Made by a program: the position numbers and the translations under genes
Source of the DNA: Hymenobacter sp. APR13
GTDB lineage: Bacteria > Bacteroidota > Bacteroidia > Cytophagales > Hymenobacteraceae
Direction: 5' to 3'
Assembly: GCF_000737515.1 (NCBI RefSeq)
Contig: NZ_CP006587.1
Coordinates: 2,165,001 to 2,229,000, forward strand
Length of the DNA: 64,000 nucleotides
In this document: positions 1-9,488 of the stretch, in pieces
How the letters are laid out: each line of letters starts with the position of its first letter
How positions within the stretch are numbered: the first letter of the stretch is position 1
Notes under the pieces: generated by a model
Databases searched by the model: none
Seen by the model: the letters and a program-made list of their open reading frames with translations, nothing else
What the model was told of the DNA's origin: nothing

Positions 1-803
<803 letters not shown>

Positions 804-862
804 CAATGCTCGGAATTTGCTTCTTTAGTTTTCTCTTTTGTCCTTACGTCAACGGTTTTGTT

Positions 863-890
863 GGCAGCTCGCCTTGAACACAGAGCTGCC
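863..890 (+). other. Hairpin in the 23S-5S spacer
   Basis: GGCAGCTC (863-870) and GAGCTGCC (883-890) form a perfect 8-bp stem with a 12-base loop in the spacer just before 5S. Its place suggests a fold used in rRNA precursor processing; that role is inferred. Confidence 0.5.
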
Positions 891-898
891 GCCCCAGT

Positions 899-1010
899 AA
901 TGGTGGCTTTAGCCCGGGTGTTCACCTCTTCCCATTCCGAACAGAGTCGTTAAGCCCCGGAGCGCCTATGGTACTGCCTTCATCGGTGGGAGAGTCGGTC
1001 GCCGCCAACC
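899..1010 (+). rRNA. 5S ribosomal RNA
   Basis: The sequence has the conserved 5S core GTTCACCTCTTCCCATTCCG at 919-938 followed by AACAGAG and TTAAGCCCC. The terminal helix pairs TGGTGGC (901-907) with GCCGCCA (about 1001-1007). It lies about 95 bases after the 23S end, the normal rrn order. No tRNA follows it. Ends are approximate. Confidence 0.92.
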
Positions 1011-1022
1011 TTACTGCATTGC

Positions 1023-1071
1023 CCGTTGCCCCCGTGCCGCCCCCTCCCGGGGCCTGGCGCGGGGGCAACGG
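1023..1071 (+). terminator. rrn operon terminator-like hairpin
   Basis: A perfect 12-bp inverted repeat, CCGTTGCCCCCG (1023-1034) and CGGGGGCAACGG (1060-1071), follows the 5S gene. There is no long T run after it, so termination is inferred from position and stem strength. Confidence 0.6.
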
Positions 1072-1558
1072 CGTTATAAGCGTTGTTGCCCTTGGCAACA
1101 TGCTAAGTCTACGTCCTGCTTACCTGAATTGATCAGACCAGGAAGAGTAAAAATCTGTTTCCATGACAGCAGATTGAAGTCAGGCAGCAGGCAAGCTAGA
1201 TGCAAAAGGCTGCGACTGGGACGTATGTTAGTATGAGCTACTGCTCCTGTATCACATGTAGAGCGAATCATAAGCTGCTGTACTGTTTTATTCTTATCCT
1301 AGGCTTCCCCCGTCCTCTCGTCGACGCTTAGCCCAGTACTCGAGTTGCCATACAGAATGTAGAGGCGCAATATGCTCTAGGAAAGCGGGAGACAGGTGAA
1401 TTGCAACTGATGTACAATAGAGCTTATAAGATATCCGCATGAATGAAGCTGAAGGTGGCAGCCACTTGAAAACTGTTAGGCACAAAGGGGCCAGCAGTAA
1501 ATGTCGTGAGGCCCCGTTAAAATGTTCTGCCTGAGTAGGTGATCTGGTGGTTTACCAC
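1072..1558. other. Intergenic stretch without a recognised gene
   Basis: About 490 bases between the rRNA operon and the terminator downstream of tamL. Short open frames exist here, but they lack any recognisable protein character or start signal. No tRNA-like fold was seen. Confidence 0.5.
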
Positions 1559-1598
1559 CAACAAAAAAGGCCGTGCGTGCGCACGGCCTTTTTTGTTG
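1559..1598. terminator. Terminator after tamL
   Basis: A palindrome with a GGCCGTGCG/CGCACGGCC stem is flanked by A and T runs, giving intrinsic-terminator form on both strands. It lies 14 bases beyond the tamL stop, so it mainly ends minus-strand transcription. Confidence 0.85.
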
Positions 1599-1611
1599 AC
1601 AGACTGTGAGG

Positions 1612-3972
1612 CTAGAAAGGATAGCCAATGGCGATGTTCAGGCGTGGTGCTTTGTCGTCTGGAGTGCCGTAAGGGGCGCGGACGGGGACGGCGGCATCGA
1701 AGCGGATGACGAAGAACTGCACGTCGATGCGGATGCCGGCGCCGGCGCCGATGGCTAGCTGGTTGAGGAATTTACTGGGCTCAAATTGGCCCCCGGGACG
1801 GTCTACATCTTCATTGAGTAGCCAGATATTGCCGGCATCCACGAACAGTGCACCCTTCACATAGGGAAACAGATCTTGTCGATATTCGGCGTTGGCCTCG
1901 AAGCGTAAGTCGCCGACTTGGTCATAGAAGCTAGTGGAACGGTCGGTATTAGCTCTGTAGGTGCCGGGGCCGATGCCGCGGGCGGCGTAGGCACGGACGC
2001 TGTTGGGGCCGCCGATGCCATATTGCTTGAGGTAGGGCAGCACGCGGGAATTCAGGTAGGGCAGGCCGGCGCCAATGAGCACGCGGGTGGCAATCTTGTT
2101 GCCGCTAGTGGGGTTGGAGGAAATGCGGAAGTAGTTACGCACTTCCAGATCAATCTTGGAGTACTGTGAAAACTGCTGGCCGATGAGCGTGTAGGCTTTG
2201 GTGCCGTCGGGGTTGGTTTCCTTGGTCTGGCCGGTGAGGTTGCTGAGCAGGTAGGCGGCATTGCCGGAAACCTCGATGCCCCCGCTGAAATAAATCTGGT
2301 TGCGGCGCTGCTCCAGGGCCTGCTGGTTGTAGGTGTAGCGGTAGCTGCTGCCCAAGATGAACTGCTGGCGGAAGCTGTTGGCCAGGAAGGCATTCTTATC
2401 GAGCCGCGCCTGGAAGGTATCAGAAACGCCCCCTAAGCGCAAGTACTGTAGGTCGATCGGGCGCAGTTCATGCTCGTTTGTGATGTTGGTTTTCCAGGTG
2501 TAGCCGTAGTTGAGGCTGAATGCGTCCTGCTTGAAAGCCTCCAGGCGCTGCACATACTTGTAGCCGGCGCCGAAAGTGGTGCGGGGCTGGAAGTCGGAGT
2601 TGCGCAGACGAATATCGAAGGGCGGGGTAATGAGCCGCGGCACGATAAGCTGCGCATCCACCCCCAGCTCATAGGAAGTGAGGCCTATGGCGTTGGTGCC
2701 GGTGCGGGTCTGGTTTTCGAAGGCGCCGGTGACGTTGACCAACAGCTGCTCGGCGCCGCGCAGGGCTGAGCGGTTGCGGAACTGCACCCGGAAGCCGGGG
2801 CCAACGAAGCCGTTAGACTTGCTGACCAAGGCCACTTCGCCGCGCAGGCTTTTCTTGGGAACCTGCGTCATGCGCACGAAGGCGTTGAGGTGGCCGTATT
2901 CGGCCGAGTCGGGCTGGTTGCGGGCGGGACGGAAGCGGATGTCCACGAACTTAAACGTGCCCAGGCTCATGAGGCGGCTCAGGGTCTGGTCGGCGCGGCG
3001 GCGGCGGTAGAGGCTGTCGGGGTAGAGGAAGGTGGCGTTGGTGATGGCCTTCGCCTTGAACACCTTCTCATCAGGGAAGTAACGGTAGCCCTCATACATG
3101 ATAGGCTGGCGTCCCTGCGAAGCTGTGTCGGAAAGCGAATAATCGGTGTTCAAGCTCACGCGGTTGAGCACGTAGGGCTGGGCCGCACGCTTCGGAATCG
3201 TGCCCTTCACCTTCACATAAATATTGGCCTGGTTGTCGAGGGTACTGTCGACCTGAAACAGCAGGTAGTCGGGGGTGAAGTAGTAGTAGCCCTGGTTTTT
3301 CAGCTCGCCGTCGATCCGGATCCGCTCGTTGATGAGGGTTTGCAGGTTGTACGGGTCGCCGACTTTCAACAGCGAGCCGGCCTGGGTGGCGCGGATGGCG
3401 CGGTCGAGCAGGGTGTCGCGCTCCGGGTACTGAATCTGCTTGATGAGGTAGGGCTTGCCCACCTGCGCCAGGTAGTCGACGGTGGCCGTGCGGTCCTTCT
3501 TCTGCACCTTACTGTGCACCACGGGCTTGAAGTAGCCGTTGTTGTTGAGGCGGTTGGCCATCAGGCTTTTCACCTTCTGGGTGTCCACCTCGCTCAGCAG
3601 CACCGGTTTTTCGCCGTATTTATCAGCCAGCCACTTGCCCAAGCCTTTGGTTTTGCCTTCGCCCATATGCCAGAAATACAGCTTGGGGCGGGCGCCGAGC
3701 AGTGGAATGGCGGCGTTGGGCTTGGGGGCAATAACGGAGGTAAGCTCGGTGGTGAGGGCGGCCTCGTTGGGGATGGGCTCCGCCGACTGCACCTTCACGC
3801 TACTGCCGGTGTAGAGGTAACTGCCTTCGGGGATGAATTTGGTGCCAGAGCAGCCCGCCCCCAGAAGCAGGGCCGTCAGCGCTGCCCAGGACCGCCACAG
3901 CCGGGAAGCCCCGGCAGGTGGGGCCGGAGAGGCTACCGGAGCAGCATTGCTACGAGAGGAAGAAGGCTTCAT
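1612..3972 (-). CDS. tamL: TamL-type outer membrane assembly protein (Omp85/BamA-TamA family lipoprotein)
   Basis: A 786-aa Omp85-superfamily outer membrane protein. After a Lys/Ser-rich start, a hydrophobic stretch (about residues 25-40) ends in LLGAGC, a lipobox-like site, so the protein is probably lipidated. That is the known difference between Bacteroidota TamL and proteobacterial TamA. POTRA-like sequence fills about residues 45-400 and a 16-strand barrel the rest, ending in the aromatic-rich LNIAIGYPF typical of outer-membrane barrels. Known role: TamL acts with TamB in outer membrane assembly or lipid transport. The gene lies 117 bases downstream of tamB on the same strand and has a strong terminator after it, which suggests a tamB-tamL operon. 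The family is clear from start, barrel end and partner gene; TamL rather than BamA is inferred mainly from the lipobox and the tamB neighbour. Confidence 0.88.
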   Translation of the reverse strand: MKPSSSRSNAAPVASPAPPAGASRLWRSWAALTALLLGAGCSGTKFIPEGSYLYTGSSVKVQSAEPIPNEAALTTELTSVIAPKPNAAIPLLGARPKLYFWHMGEGKTKGLGKWLADKYGEKPVLLSEVDTQKVKSLMANRLNNNGYFKPVVHSKVQKKDRTATVDYLAQVGKPYLIKQIQYPERDTLLDRAIRATQAGSLLKVGDPYNLQTLINERIRIDGELKNQGYYYFTPDYLLFQVDSTLDNQANIYVKVKGTIPKRAAQPYVLNRVSLNTDYSLSDTASQGRQPIMYEGYRYFPDEKVFKAKAITNATFLYPDSLYRRRRADQTLSRLMSLGTFKFVDIRFRPARNQPDSAEYGHLNAFVRMTQVPKKSLRGEVALVSKSNGFVGPGFRVQFRNRSALRGAEQLLVNVTGAFENQTRTGTNAIGLTSYELGVDAQLIVPRLITPPFDIRLRNSDFQPRTTFGAGYKYVQRLEAFKQDAFSLNYGYTWKTNITNEHELRPIDLQYLRLGGVSDTFQARLDKNAFLANSFRQQFILGSSYRYTYNQQALEQRRNQIYFSGGIEVSGNAAYLLSNLTGQTKETNPDGTKAYTLIGQQFSQYSKIDLEVRNYFRISSNPTSGNKIATRVLIGAGLPYLNSRVLPYLKQYGIGGPNSVRAYAARGIGPGTYRANTDRSTSFYDQVGDLRFEANAEYRQDLFPYVKGALFVDAGNIWLLNEDVDRPGGQFEPSKFLNQLAIGAGAGIRIDVQFFVIRFDAAVPVRAPYGTPDDKAPRLNIAIGYPF

Positions 3973-4089
3973 GCTGGAAATCTAGTGGTGTTCGTTTTCA
4001 GAGTTGATCTTTCGCCACGCAGGGTTGGGCAGGGCAACTGGCGGTTTATAGTGTGAGCCGAGTGAGACGCTCGCCAGCTGGCTCCGGAA

Positions 4090-7000
4090 TTAGCGGCCGG
4101 AGGTAGCAGGGCGCTGCACGCTGCGGGTGGTGTCGCGGCGCGGCTCCGAGGTGACGGCCTGCGCGGAGTCCAGAGCGGTTTTCTTTTCCTCGCGTTGGCG
4201 GCGGCGGTTCTGCTTCACTTCTTCTTTCACTTCCTTGTCAATGCCCCGGAACAGGTCGGCCAAGTCGCGGTAGTCGCGCTGGAAGATCAGCGAGGCGCCG
4301 GTGCGTACAAACTGGCCGTCGATGTCGCCGTAGGCGTTGTTGCGGAAAGCGCGCAGGCGAATCCGGCCGTTGGCCAGCACGTTGTACTCGATGCTCACGT
4401 CGCCGGCGAACGAGCTGATGCCGGCCTGATTCTGGCCGTTGCTGGCCTGGTTGCCGCCACCCAGGGGCACGTCGGTGCCGAGGCGGACGGTGAGGCGGTT
4501 GTTGAGCAGCTGGCGGCGCACGGCCACGTTGAGGTCGGTGCGGGTTTTCTCGGTGCCGCTGCTGTAGTCGGCGTAGGAGTTCACGCCCAGCTCCACGCCC
4601 AGGTTGGACAGGTAGGAGCCGGTGAGGTTGTTGAGCTGCTGGGTGAGCACCTGGCTGGCGGAGCCGCGCAGCTGGTCGGCCACAAGGTTGCCGCTGCTGC
4701 TCTTGAACGGATCATCGGCCAGGAAGCGGTTGAGTACCAGCAGCGAGAATACCTGCTTGTTCAGCTCCGACTCCTCGCTGGGCTGGCGCAACTGCGACAG
4801 GCGCGCCTCAATGGGGCCGCGCAGCTCCGAGCGGGACTCCTCGGGCAAGCGAATATCGAACCCGATGGTGGGCTTGAGCAGCTCGCCCGTGACGTTGAGG
4901 TACACCTGAAACGGCAGCTGGTTGCGGCCCACGGCGCTCAGCGTTTCGTCGGCCACGCCCTGGGCCGACAGCAGCTCGGCCGGTGCAGCTTTCACGTTGT
5001 AGATGGCCGCAATATTGAGCTGGGCGTTGTAGGGGTCGCCGCTCCAGACGATGTAGCTGTCGGAGCCGATCTTGAATTCGCGCGAAGCCAGGTCGTAGAG
5101 CGACATATTGTAGGCCCCGTCGGTCACGTCGAGGCGGCCGGTGAGGCTGATGGTGCCGGCCGGGTCGATGGCGGTGTTGAGCGTGCCCTCGGCCCGCACC
5201 TTCAGGTTGTCGCCGGAAATTGGGTCGATGACGAGCGTGAAGGGCGTGTTGTCGCGGACGGTGATGCGGGCGGTAATGTCGTAGCCGGCGGCGGTGCGGG
5301 CCGTGTCCAGGGCCAGCTGCCGGGCCAGCATGGTATCCACGGGCGCGCTCTTGTCGATCCACTCCACAATGCCGTCGGTAGCGACCAAGCCGGCCTCGTC
5401 GTTGGGCACCACAATGGTCAGGTCGGAGCCTTCTTCCACCAGCACATTGGTGTTGAGCACCGGCAGGTTCAGGTTGCCGCTGATGCGGGTGTCCGAGTCG
5501 AGCACCAGCTTGCCGTAGAACAGCTCGTTGTCGGTCGGGCGGCTGTTGACGGCCAGGAAGTCGTCGGTGGTGGCGTTCAGGTTGAAGCGGTAGGAGGTGA
5601 CGTCGGCGTAGTTGGGCACGATGATGCGGCCATCCACCACGGCCTTGTTGCCGAGCGAGTCCAGCACCGTGAAGTTGTTGAAGGCAATGTTCTGCGGGTT
5701 GAACGTCACCGTCTGGTTGGGCATGCGGAAGTCGGAGCCCAGCTGGGTAAGCGTCAGGCCGGCGTCGGCGGTGGTAGTGAGGGCACCGTTGATAACGGGC
5801 TGGGCGGCCGTGCCCGTCACTACAATGTTGCCCGTCACGCCGCCCACGCCTTCGCGCAGCTGCCCGGCCGAAAACGGCTCGGCCATTTTGAAGTCAAACC
5901 GGTTCACAGTCACGTCGAAGCGGATCGGGTCGGGCGGGGTGGCCAGGTAGTAGCCTACAGCGCGCACATCGGCCCCCTGCGCGTTGGTAAGGCGGGCATC
6001 GACGTTGTAGCGGTTGGGCGTGGGGTTGGTGGCCTTCAGGGTCACGTCGCCTATCACCGATTTGTTGTAGACGAGGTTGCTAAGCGTGGCGTCGGCCGTG
6101 AAAGCCTGCTTGGGCTGGCCCAGGCTCAAAGCCAGCGCCTGGCCGTTGAGCGTGCCGGCTATCAGTGAGTCCTGTAGGCCGGCGGCGTGGCCCAGGGCGT
6201 TCAACTCCAGGTTCTGCATGTTCAGCTGCAGCGGGTATTGCGCGCCGGGCAGGGTCTGAAGCTTCAGGCTGCGGCTGTTGCGGCTGAACTCCAGGTTGTT
6301 GGCGAAAATAGCGCCGGTAGCCGGCGTGTAGCGCAGCTCGTTGCCGGGCGTCACGTTCCAGGCCGCGCGGTCCAGCATCAACTGGGGATCGAAGCTGAAC
6401 ACATACGAGTCACCGCCACCTAGCACACGCAGCACGCCGGCCATGTTCAGGCGCTCGGCACTGTCCGACTCGGCAATGCGCAGGCGGGTACCAATCTGGT
6501 TGTTCTGCACGCTGCCGGCCAGGGTCGGGTTGGGGATGCGCAGGGTGGTGTCCTGGCTGATCTGGCGCAAGCCCAGCGCGTAGTCCAGCTTCTGCGCGTC
6601 GGAGTTGACGTTGAATTTCAGCGAGTCCAGCGCGTAGCCCATGTACACGATGCGCGGAATGCGGGTGTTGAGCGTGAGGTTGGCGGCGCGGCTGTCGAAG
6701 CCGCCCGTGAGCTTGAAGGGCGTGAGCTGCTTGAGGTCGGGCACCAGTTTCTGCACCAGACGCGTGTTCTTCACGTTGGCCTCGAACGTGAACTGCCGGT
6801 AGGCCGCCGAGGGCCGGTAGCGCACGCCGGGCAAATCAAAATACCGGTCGATGTGCTCCTGCAGCACCGTAGCCAGGTCGCCGAGGCGGGTGTTGCCTTG
6901 CAGGTTGAAGTCGGCCACGTTGGAGTTGAACACCACTTCGGTGCGGCCCGTGCGCTGCACAATGCGGCCACTCACCGAGTCCAGCGGAATGGTCTGGTTG

Positions 7001-9243
7001 TCGCGCACGATGATGATGTTGCGGCCCGAGAACGTACCGTTGATGCTGTTGGCGTCGGAGCCGCTGAGGTTGGCCGTGAGGTCGCCCTGCACGCGCAGGT
7101 CGCCGCCGGTGTAGAAGCCCAGGGCCGTGAGGTTGGCACCGCGCAGGTTCAGGCGCTCCACCGAGTAGCTGGGGTTGCTGGCGTTGCGCAAGTCCACGGT
7201 GGCCAGCAGATCCAGGTTCAGGTTGGGGTCCTGACGGCTCTTGGCGTCGATGACGTAGCGGTTGCGGTCGATGCCCACGTTGGCCGTGATGCCGCGGTAG
7301 GTGTAGCCGTTGTAGGTGGCGCGCTGCACGTTGGCCGTGAGCTGGCCGCGCAGCAGGTTGGGGTCGAGGCCGCCGCGCCCTTTCAGGCGGCCGCTGGCCG
7401 TGACGGTGCCGATGGTGGGGTCGTTGAGGATGCGGCCCACGTTCAGGTTCTGGGTGCTGAACACGGCCGTAATCGGCTCCTGGCCTTTGGGGCCGGCGCC
7501 AAGGTTAATCTTGGCCGCTACGTTGCCGTAGGTGGTGGTGGCGCGCAAATCGGCATCGAACAGCAGCGCCGACGGGCGGCCGCGGAACGTGCCGGCCACC
7601 GTCAGGCGCGGCGGAATGTTGTAGCCGGGCGGAATCGTGCCTTTCGGGGCCAGCATCCGAATGTCAGCCTCCGAGGTGCTGAACTGCTGAATGCGCAAAT
7701 CGGTGTAGAGGCGGCGGTCGGTTTCGGGCAAGCCCTGGATGCGGCCGCTGGCTTTCACGATGGTGTTGCGGAAGCCCACGAACTCCAGCCCCTGAATCCG
7801 CATATCGCCCACGCGGCCACTCACGCGCCCGCTCAGCAGCACCGACTGGTTGGGGCCGGTGGTGAACGGCGGCGTGCCGGCCAGGTCGGGGGCCAGGTAC
7901 AGGATGTCGCGGAAGCCGAGGCGCACGTTGCGCAGGTCGCCTTCGATGCCCAGGTTGGGCAGCTGGCGGGTGTCGGCCAGCGCGTCGAGGCTCTTGTAGC
8001 GCATGCCCAGCGTCTGGCGGATGCGGGTATGCGGCGTAATCAGGTCGAGGTTGGTGAGGCGGGTCTGCACCGAGTCGAACACTACGTCGGCGGTGGCCGA
8101 GTCGATGCGGAAGCCGCTTTGCTCGCGGCCGGCCAGCTGGTTGATGCGGCCGGTGGTGCTGTTCTCGGAGTAGCGCAGGTTCTCCACGTTCAGCACCAGA
8201 TCCGTGAACTTGAGGTGGTTGTAGTCCATGGCCGGCAGGCGGGTGCGCTGCTTGGGCTCGTCGAAGTTGTCGAAGGCCACATCCACGCCCCAGATGTCGG
8301 AGCGGTTGAGCGTCACCACCCAGTTGCTGGGCTGGCCGGTGGCGCCTTCCACGGCGTCGTTCAGGTCGCGCACCACCTCGGCGGGGTTCACGAGGCGCTT
8401 TTCCACCGGCACGTTTTCGTTCTGGGCGTAGGCAATGCTGGTGTTGCGCAGCTTCACCGTGTTCAGCGCCACCCGGGAGTTGATCAGGTCGATGTTGTCG
8501 GCCGTAATTTCGGCCTCGCCCACGCGGGTGCTGATAAACTGCGCCGACGGTTCGTTTTTATACGTCAGGCTGACGTTGCTGAGCAGGGCCTTGTTCAGCC
8601 CGAACGTGAGGGCTAGCGGCTCAGCCACGGCCGTATCGGGCGGGGCGGTTTTGGTCTGGGCGATGCTGATGGCCGTGTTGCGCAGCGTGGCTTCGTCCAC
8701 CTTATAAATCGACTGGTCTACGTCCACGGCGTCCATGGTCACGGCCAGCTCGCCCACTTTCGTGCGCACCGCCATGCCTTCCACCTGGTCGTCGTAGGTG
8801 AGGCGGATATTAGTCAGGCGCAGGTCGCCGATGTTGTACTTGAAGCCCGCGGTGGTATCGGCCGGCGCAGTAGTCGCCGTGTCGGCCGTCGCGAAGGCAT
8901 TTACGATGAAGTCGTAGTTGCTCACGCTGTCGGGCAGCGTGCGGCTGATGGCCAAGCGGCCGTCGTTGAGCTCCAGCTCCTTGAGGTTGATTTCTGATTT
9001 GGTGAGAGCCCACAAATCCAGATCGACGCCCAGGCGGCCTACCGACAGCAGCGTGTCGCCTTTCTGGTCTTCGATGTAGACGCCCTCCAGGCTAAGCGCG
9101 TGCTTGAAATCGGTGCGGAACTTGTCAATACGCACCTCCGTGCCGATTTTGCCTTGCAGGTAACCGGCAGCTTTGCTGGCCGCATAGTCCTGCACTGAAG
9201 GGAATTGCAGCGCCACCACCACTCCTATAAGTAGGAGCAGCAC
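4090..9243 (-). CDS. tamB: Translocation and assembly module protein TamB
   Basis: A 1717-aa AsmA/TamB-family protein: an N-terminal membrane anchor, then a very long periplasmic region of repeated beta strands (a groove-like tube in known members), and a C-terminal DUF490 domain in about the last 400 residues. Near the C-terminus it has DPYNAQLNIAAIY and SEGELLKPTIGFDI-like segments typical of that domain. It is expected to bridge inner and outer membrane and to work with TamL, the next gene downstream. Start problem: the only standard start near the anchor is the GTG at 9243, which cuts the hydrophobic segment short. In the same frame the sequence reads back through a convincing anchor (YARRALYALLGLVAF) to a stop at about 9318 with no ATG, GTG or TTG. 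The real protein probably begins near 9308, perhaps at an ATC codon. Confidence 0.88.
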   Translation of the reverse strand: MLLLLIGVVVALQFPSVQDYAASKAAGYLQGKIGTEVRIDKFRTDFKHALSLEGVYIEDQKGDTLLSVGRLGVDLDLWALTKSEINLKELELNDGRLAISRTLPDSVSNYDFIVNAFATADTATTAPADTTAGFKYNIGDLRLTNIRLTYDDQVEGMAVRTKVGELAVTMDAVDVDQSIYKVDEATLRNTAISIAQTKTAPPDTAVAEPLALTFGLNKALLSNVSLTYKNEPSAQFISTRVGEAEITADNIDLINSRVALNTVKLRNTSIAYAQNENVPVEKRLVNPAEVVRDLNDAVEGATGQPSNWVVTLNRSDIWGVDVAFDNFDEPKQRTRLPAMDYNHLKFTDLVLNVENLRYSENSTTGRINQLAGREQSGFRIDSATADVVFDSVQTRLTNLDLITPHTRIRQTLGMRYKSLDALADTRQLPNLGIEGDLRNVRLGFRDILYLAPDLAGTPPFTTGPNQSVLLSGRVSGRVGDMRIQGLEFVGFRNTIVKASGRIQGLPETDRRLYTDLRIQQFSTSEADIRMLAPKGTIPPGYNIPPRLTVAGTFRGRPSALLFDADLRATTTYGNVAAKINLGAGPKGQEPITAVFSTQNLNVGRILNDPTIGTVTASGRLKGRGGLDPNLLRGQLTANVQRATYNGYTYRGITANVGIDRNRYVIDAKSRQDPNLNLDLLATVDLRNASNPSYSVERLNLRGANLTALGFYTGGDLRVQGDLTANLSGSDANSINGTFSGRNIIIVRDNQTIPLDSVSGRIVQRTGRTEVVFNSNVADFNLQGNTRLGDLATVLQEHIDRYFDLPGVRYRPSAAYRQFTFEANVKNTRLVQKLVPDLKQLTPFKLTGGFDSRAANLTLNTRIPRIVYMGYALDSLKFNVNSDAQKLDYALGLRQISQDTTLRIPNPTLAGSVQNNQIGTRLRIAESDSAERLNMAGVLRVLGGGDSYVFSFDPQLMLDRAAWNVTPGNELRYTPATGAIFANNLEFSRNSRSLKLQTLPGAQYPLQLNMQNLELNALGHAAGLQDSLIAGTLNGQALALSLGQPKQAFTADATLSNLVYNKSVIGDVTLKATNPTPNRYNVDARLTNAQGADVRAVGYYLATPPDPIRFDVTVNRFDFKMAEPFSAGQLREGVGGVTGNIVVTGTAAQPVINGALTTTADAGLTLTQLGSDFRMPNQTVTFNPQNIAFNNFTVLDSLGNKAVVDGRIIVPNYADVTSYRFNLNATTDDFLAVNSRPTDNELFYGKLVLDSDTRISGNLNLPVLNTNVLVEEGSDLTIVVPNDEAGLVATDGIVEWIDKSAPVDTMLARQLALDTARTAAGYDITARITVRDNTPFTLVIDPISGDNLKVRAEGTLNTAIDPAGTISLTGRLDVTDGAYNMSLYDLASREFKIGSDSYIVWSGDPYNAQLNIAAIYNVKAAPAELLSAQGVADETLSAVGRNQLPFQVYLNVTGELLKPTIGFDIRLPEESRSELRGPIEARLSQLRQPSEESELNKQVFSLLVLNRFLADDPFKSSSGNLVADQLRGSASQVLTQQLNNLTGSYLSNLGVELGVNSYADYSSGTEKTRTDLNVAVRRQLLNNRLTVRLGTDVPLGGGNQASNGQNQAGISSFAGDVSIEYNVLANGRIRLRAFRNNAYGDIDGQFVRTGASLIFQRDYRDLADLFRGIDKEVKEEVKQNRRRQREEKKTALDSAQAVTSEPRRDTTRSVQRPATSGR

Positions 9244-9436
9244 AAATGCTACAAGGCCGAGGAGGGCATAGAGGGCGCGGCGGGCGTAAGTAGGTAGCGA
9301 GTTGATAACCGTACAGAATTAGGGTGTAGTGTAACCCAACGGGTAAAAAGGCTCTGAGGTTGGAAATTAGCTGGTTGATTGCCGGAAAACCAATTGCCCG
9401 GCGGCCGGAATGCGGGCATCAGTTGCGGGCCGGATG

Positions 9437-9467
9437 TTCGCATTCCCCTCCTGACCCCGTATCTTTC
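9437..9467 (+). promoter_or_regulatory. Predicted promoter of malQ
   Basis: TTC (9437-9439), a 20-base spacer and TATCTTTC (9460-9467) resemble the Bacteroidota -33 TTG and -7 TAnnTTTG boxes. Transcription would start near 9474, about 15 bases before the ATG. Confidence 0.45.
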
Positions 9468-9488
9468 GTGCTTCATCCTAGATGCCCC

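Noticed and set aside
1072..1558. A possible tRNA after 5S rRNA
   Set aside because: No cloverleaf with a T-loop (GGTTCGANTCC) was found.
4195..8616. Long plus-strand open frames opposite tamB
   Set aside because: Low-complexity Val/Gly/His/Ala translations with no domain, fully explained by codon bias of tamB.
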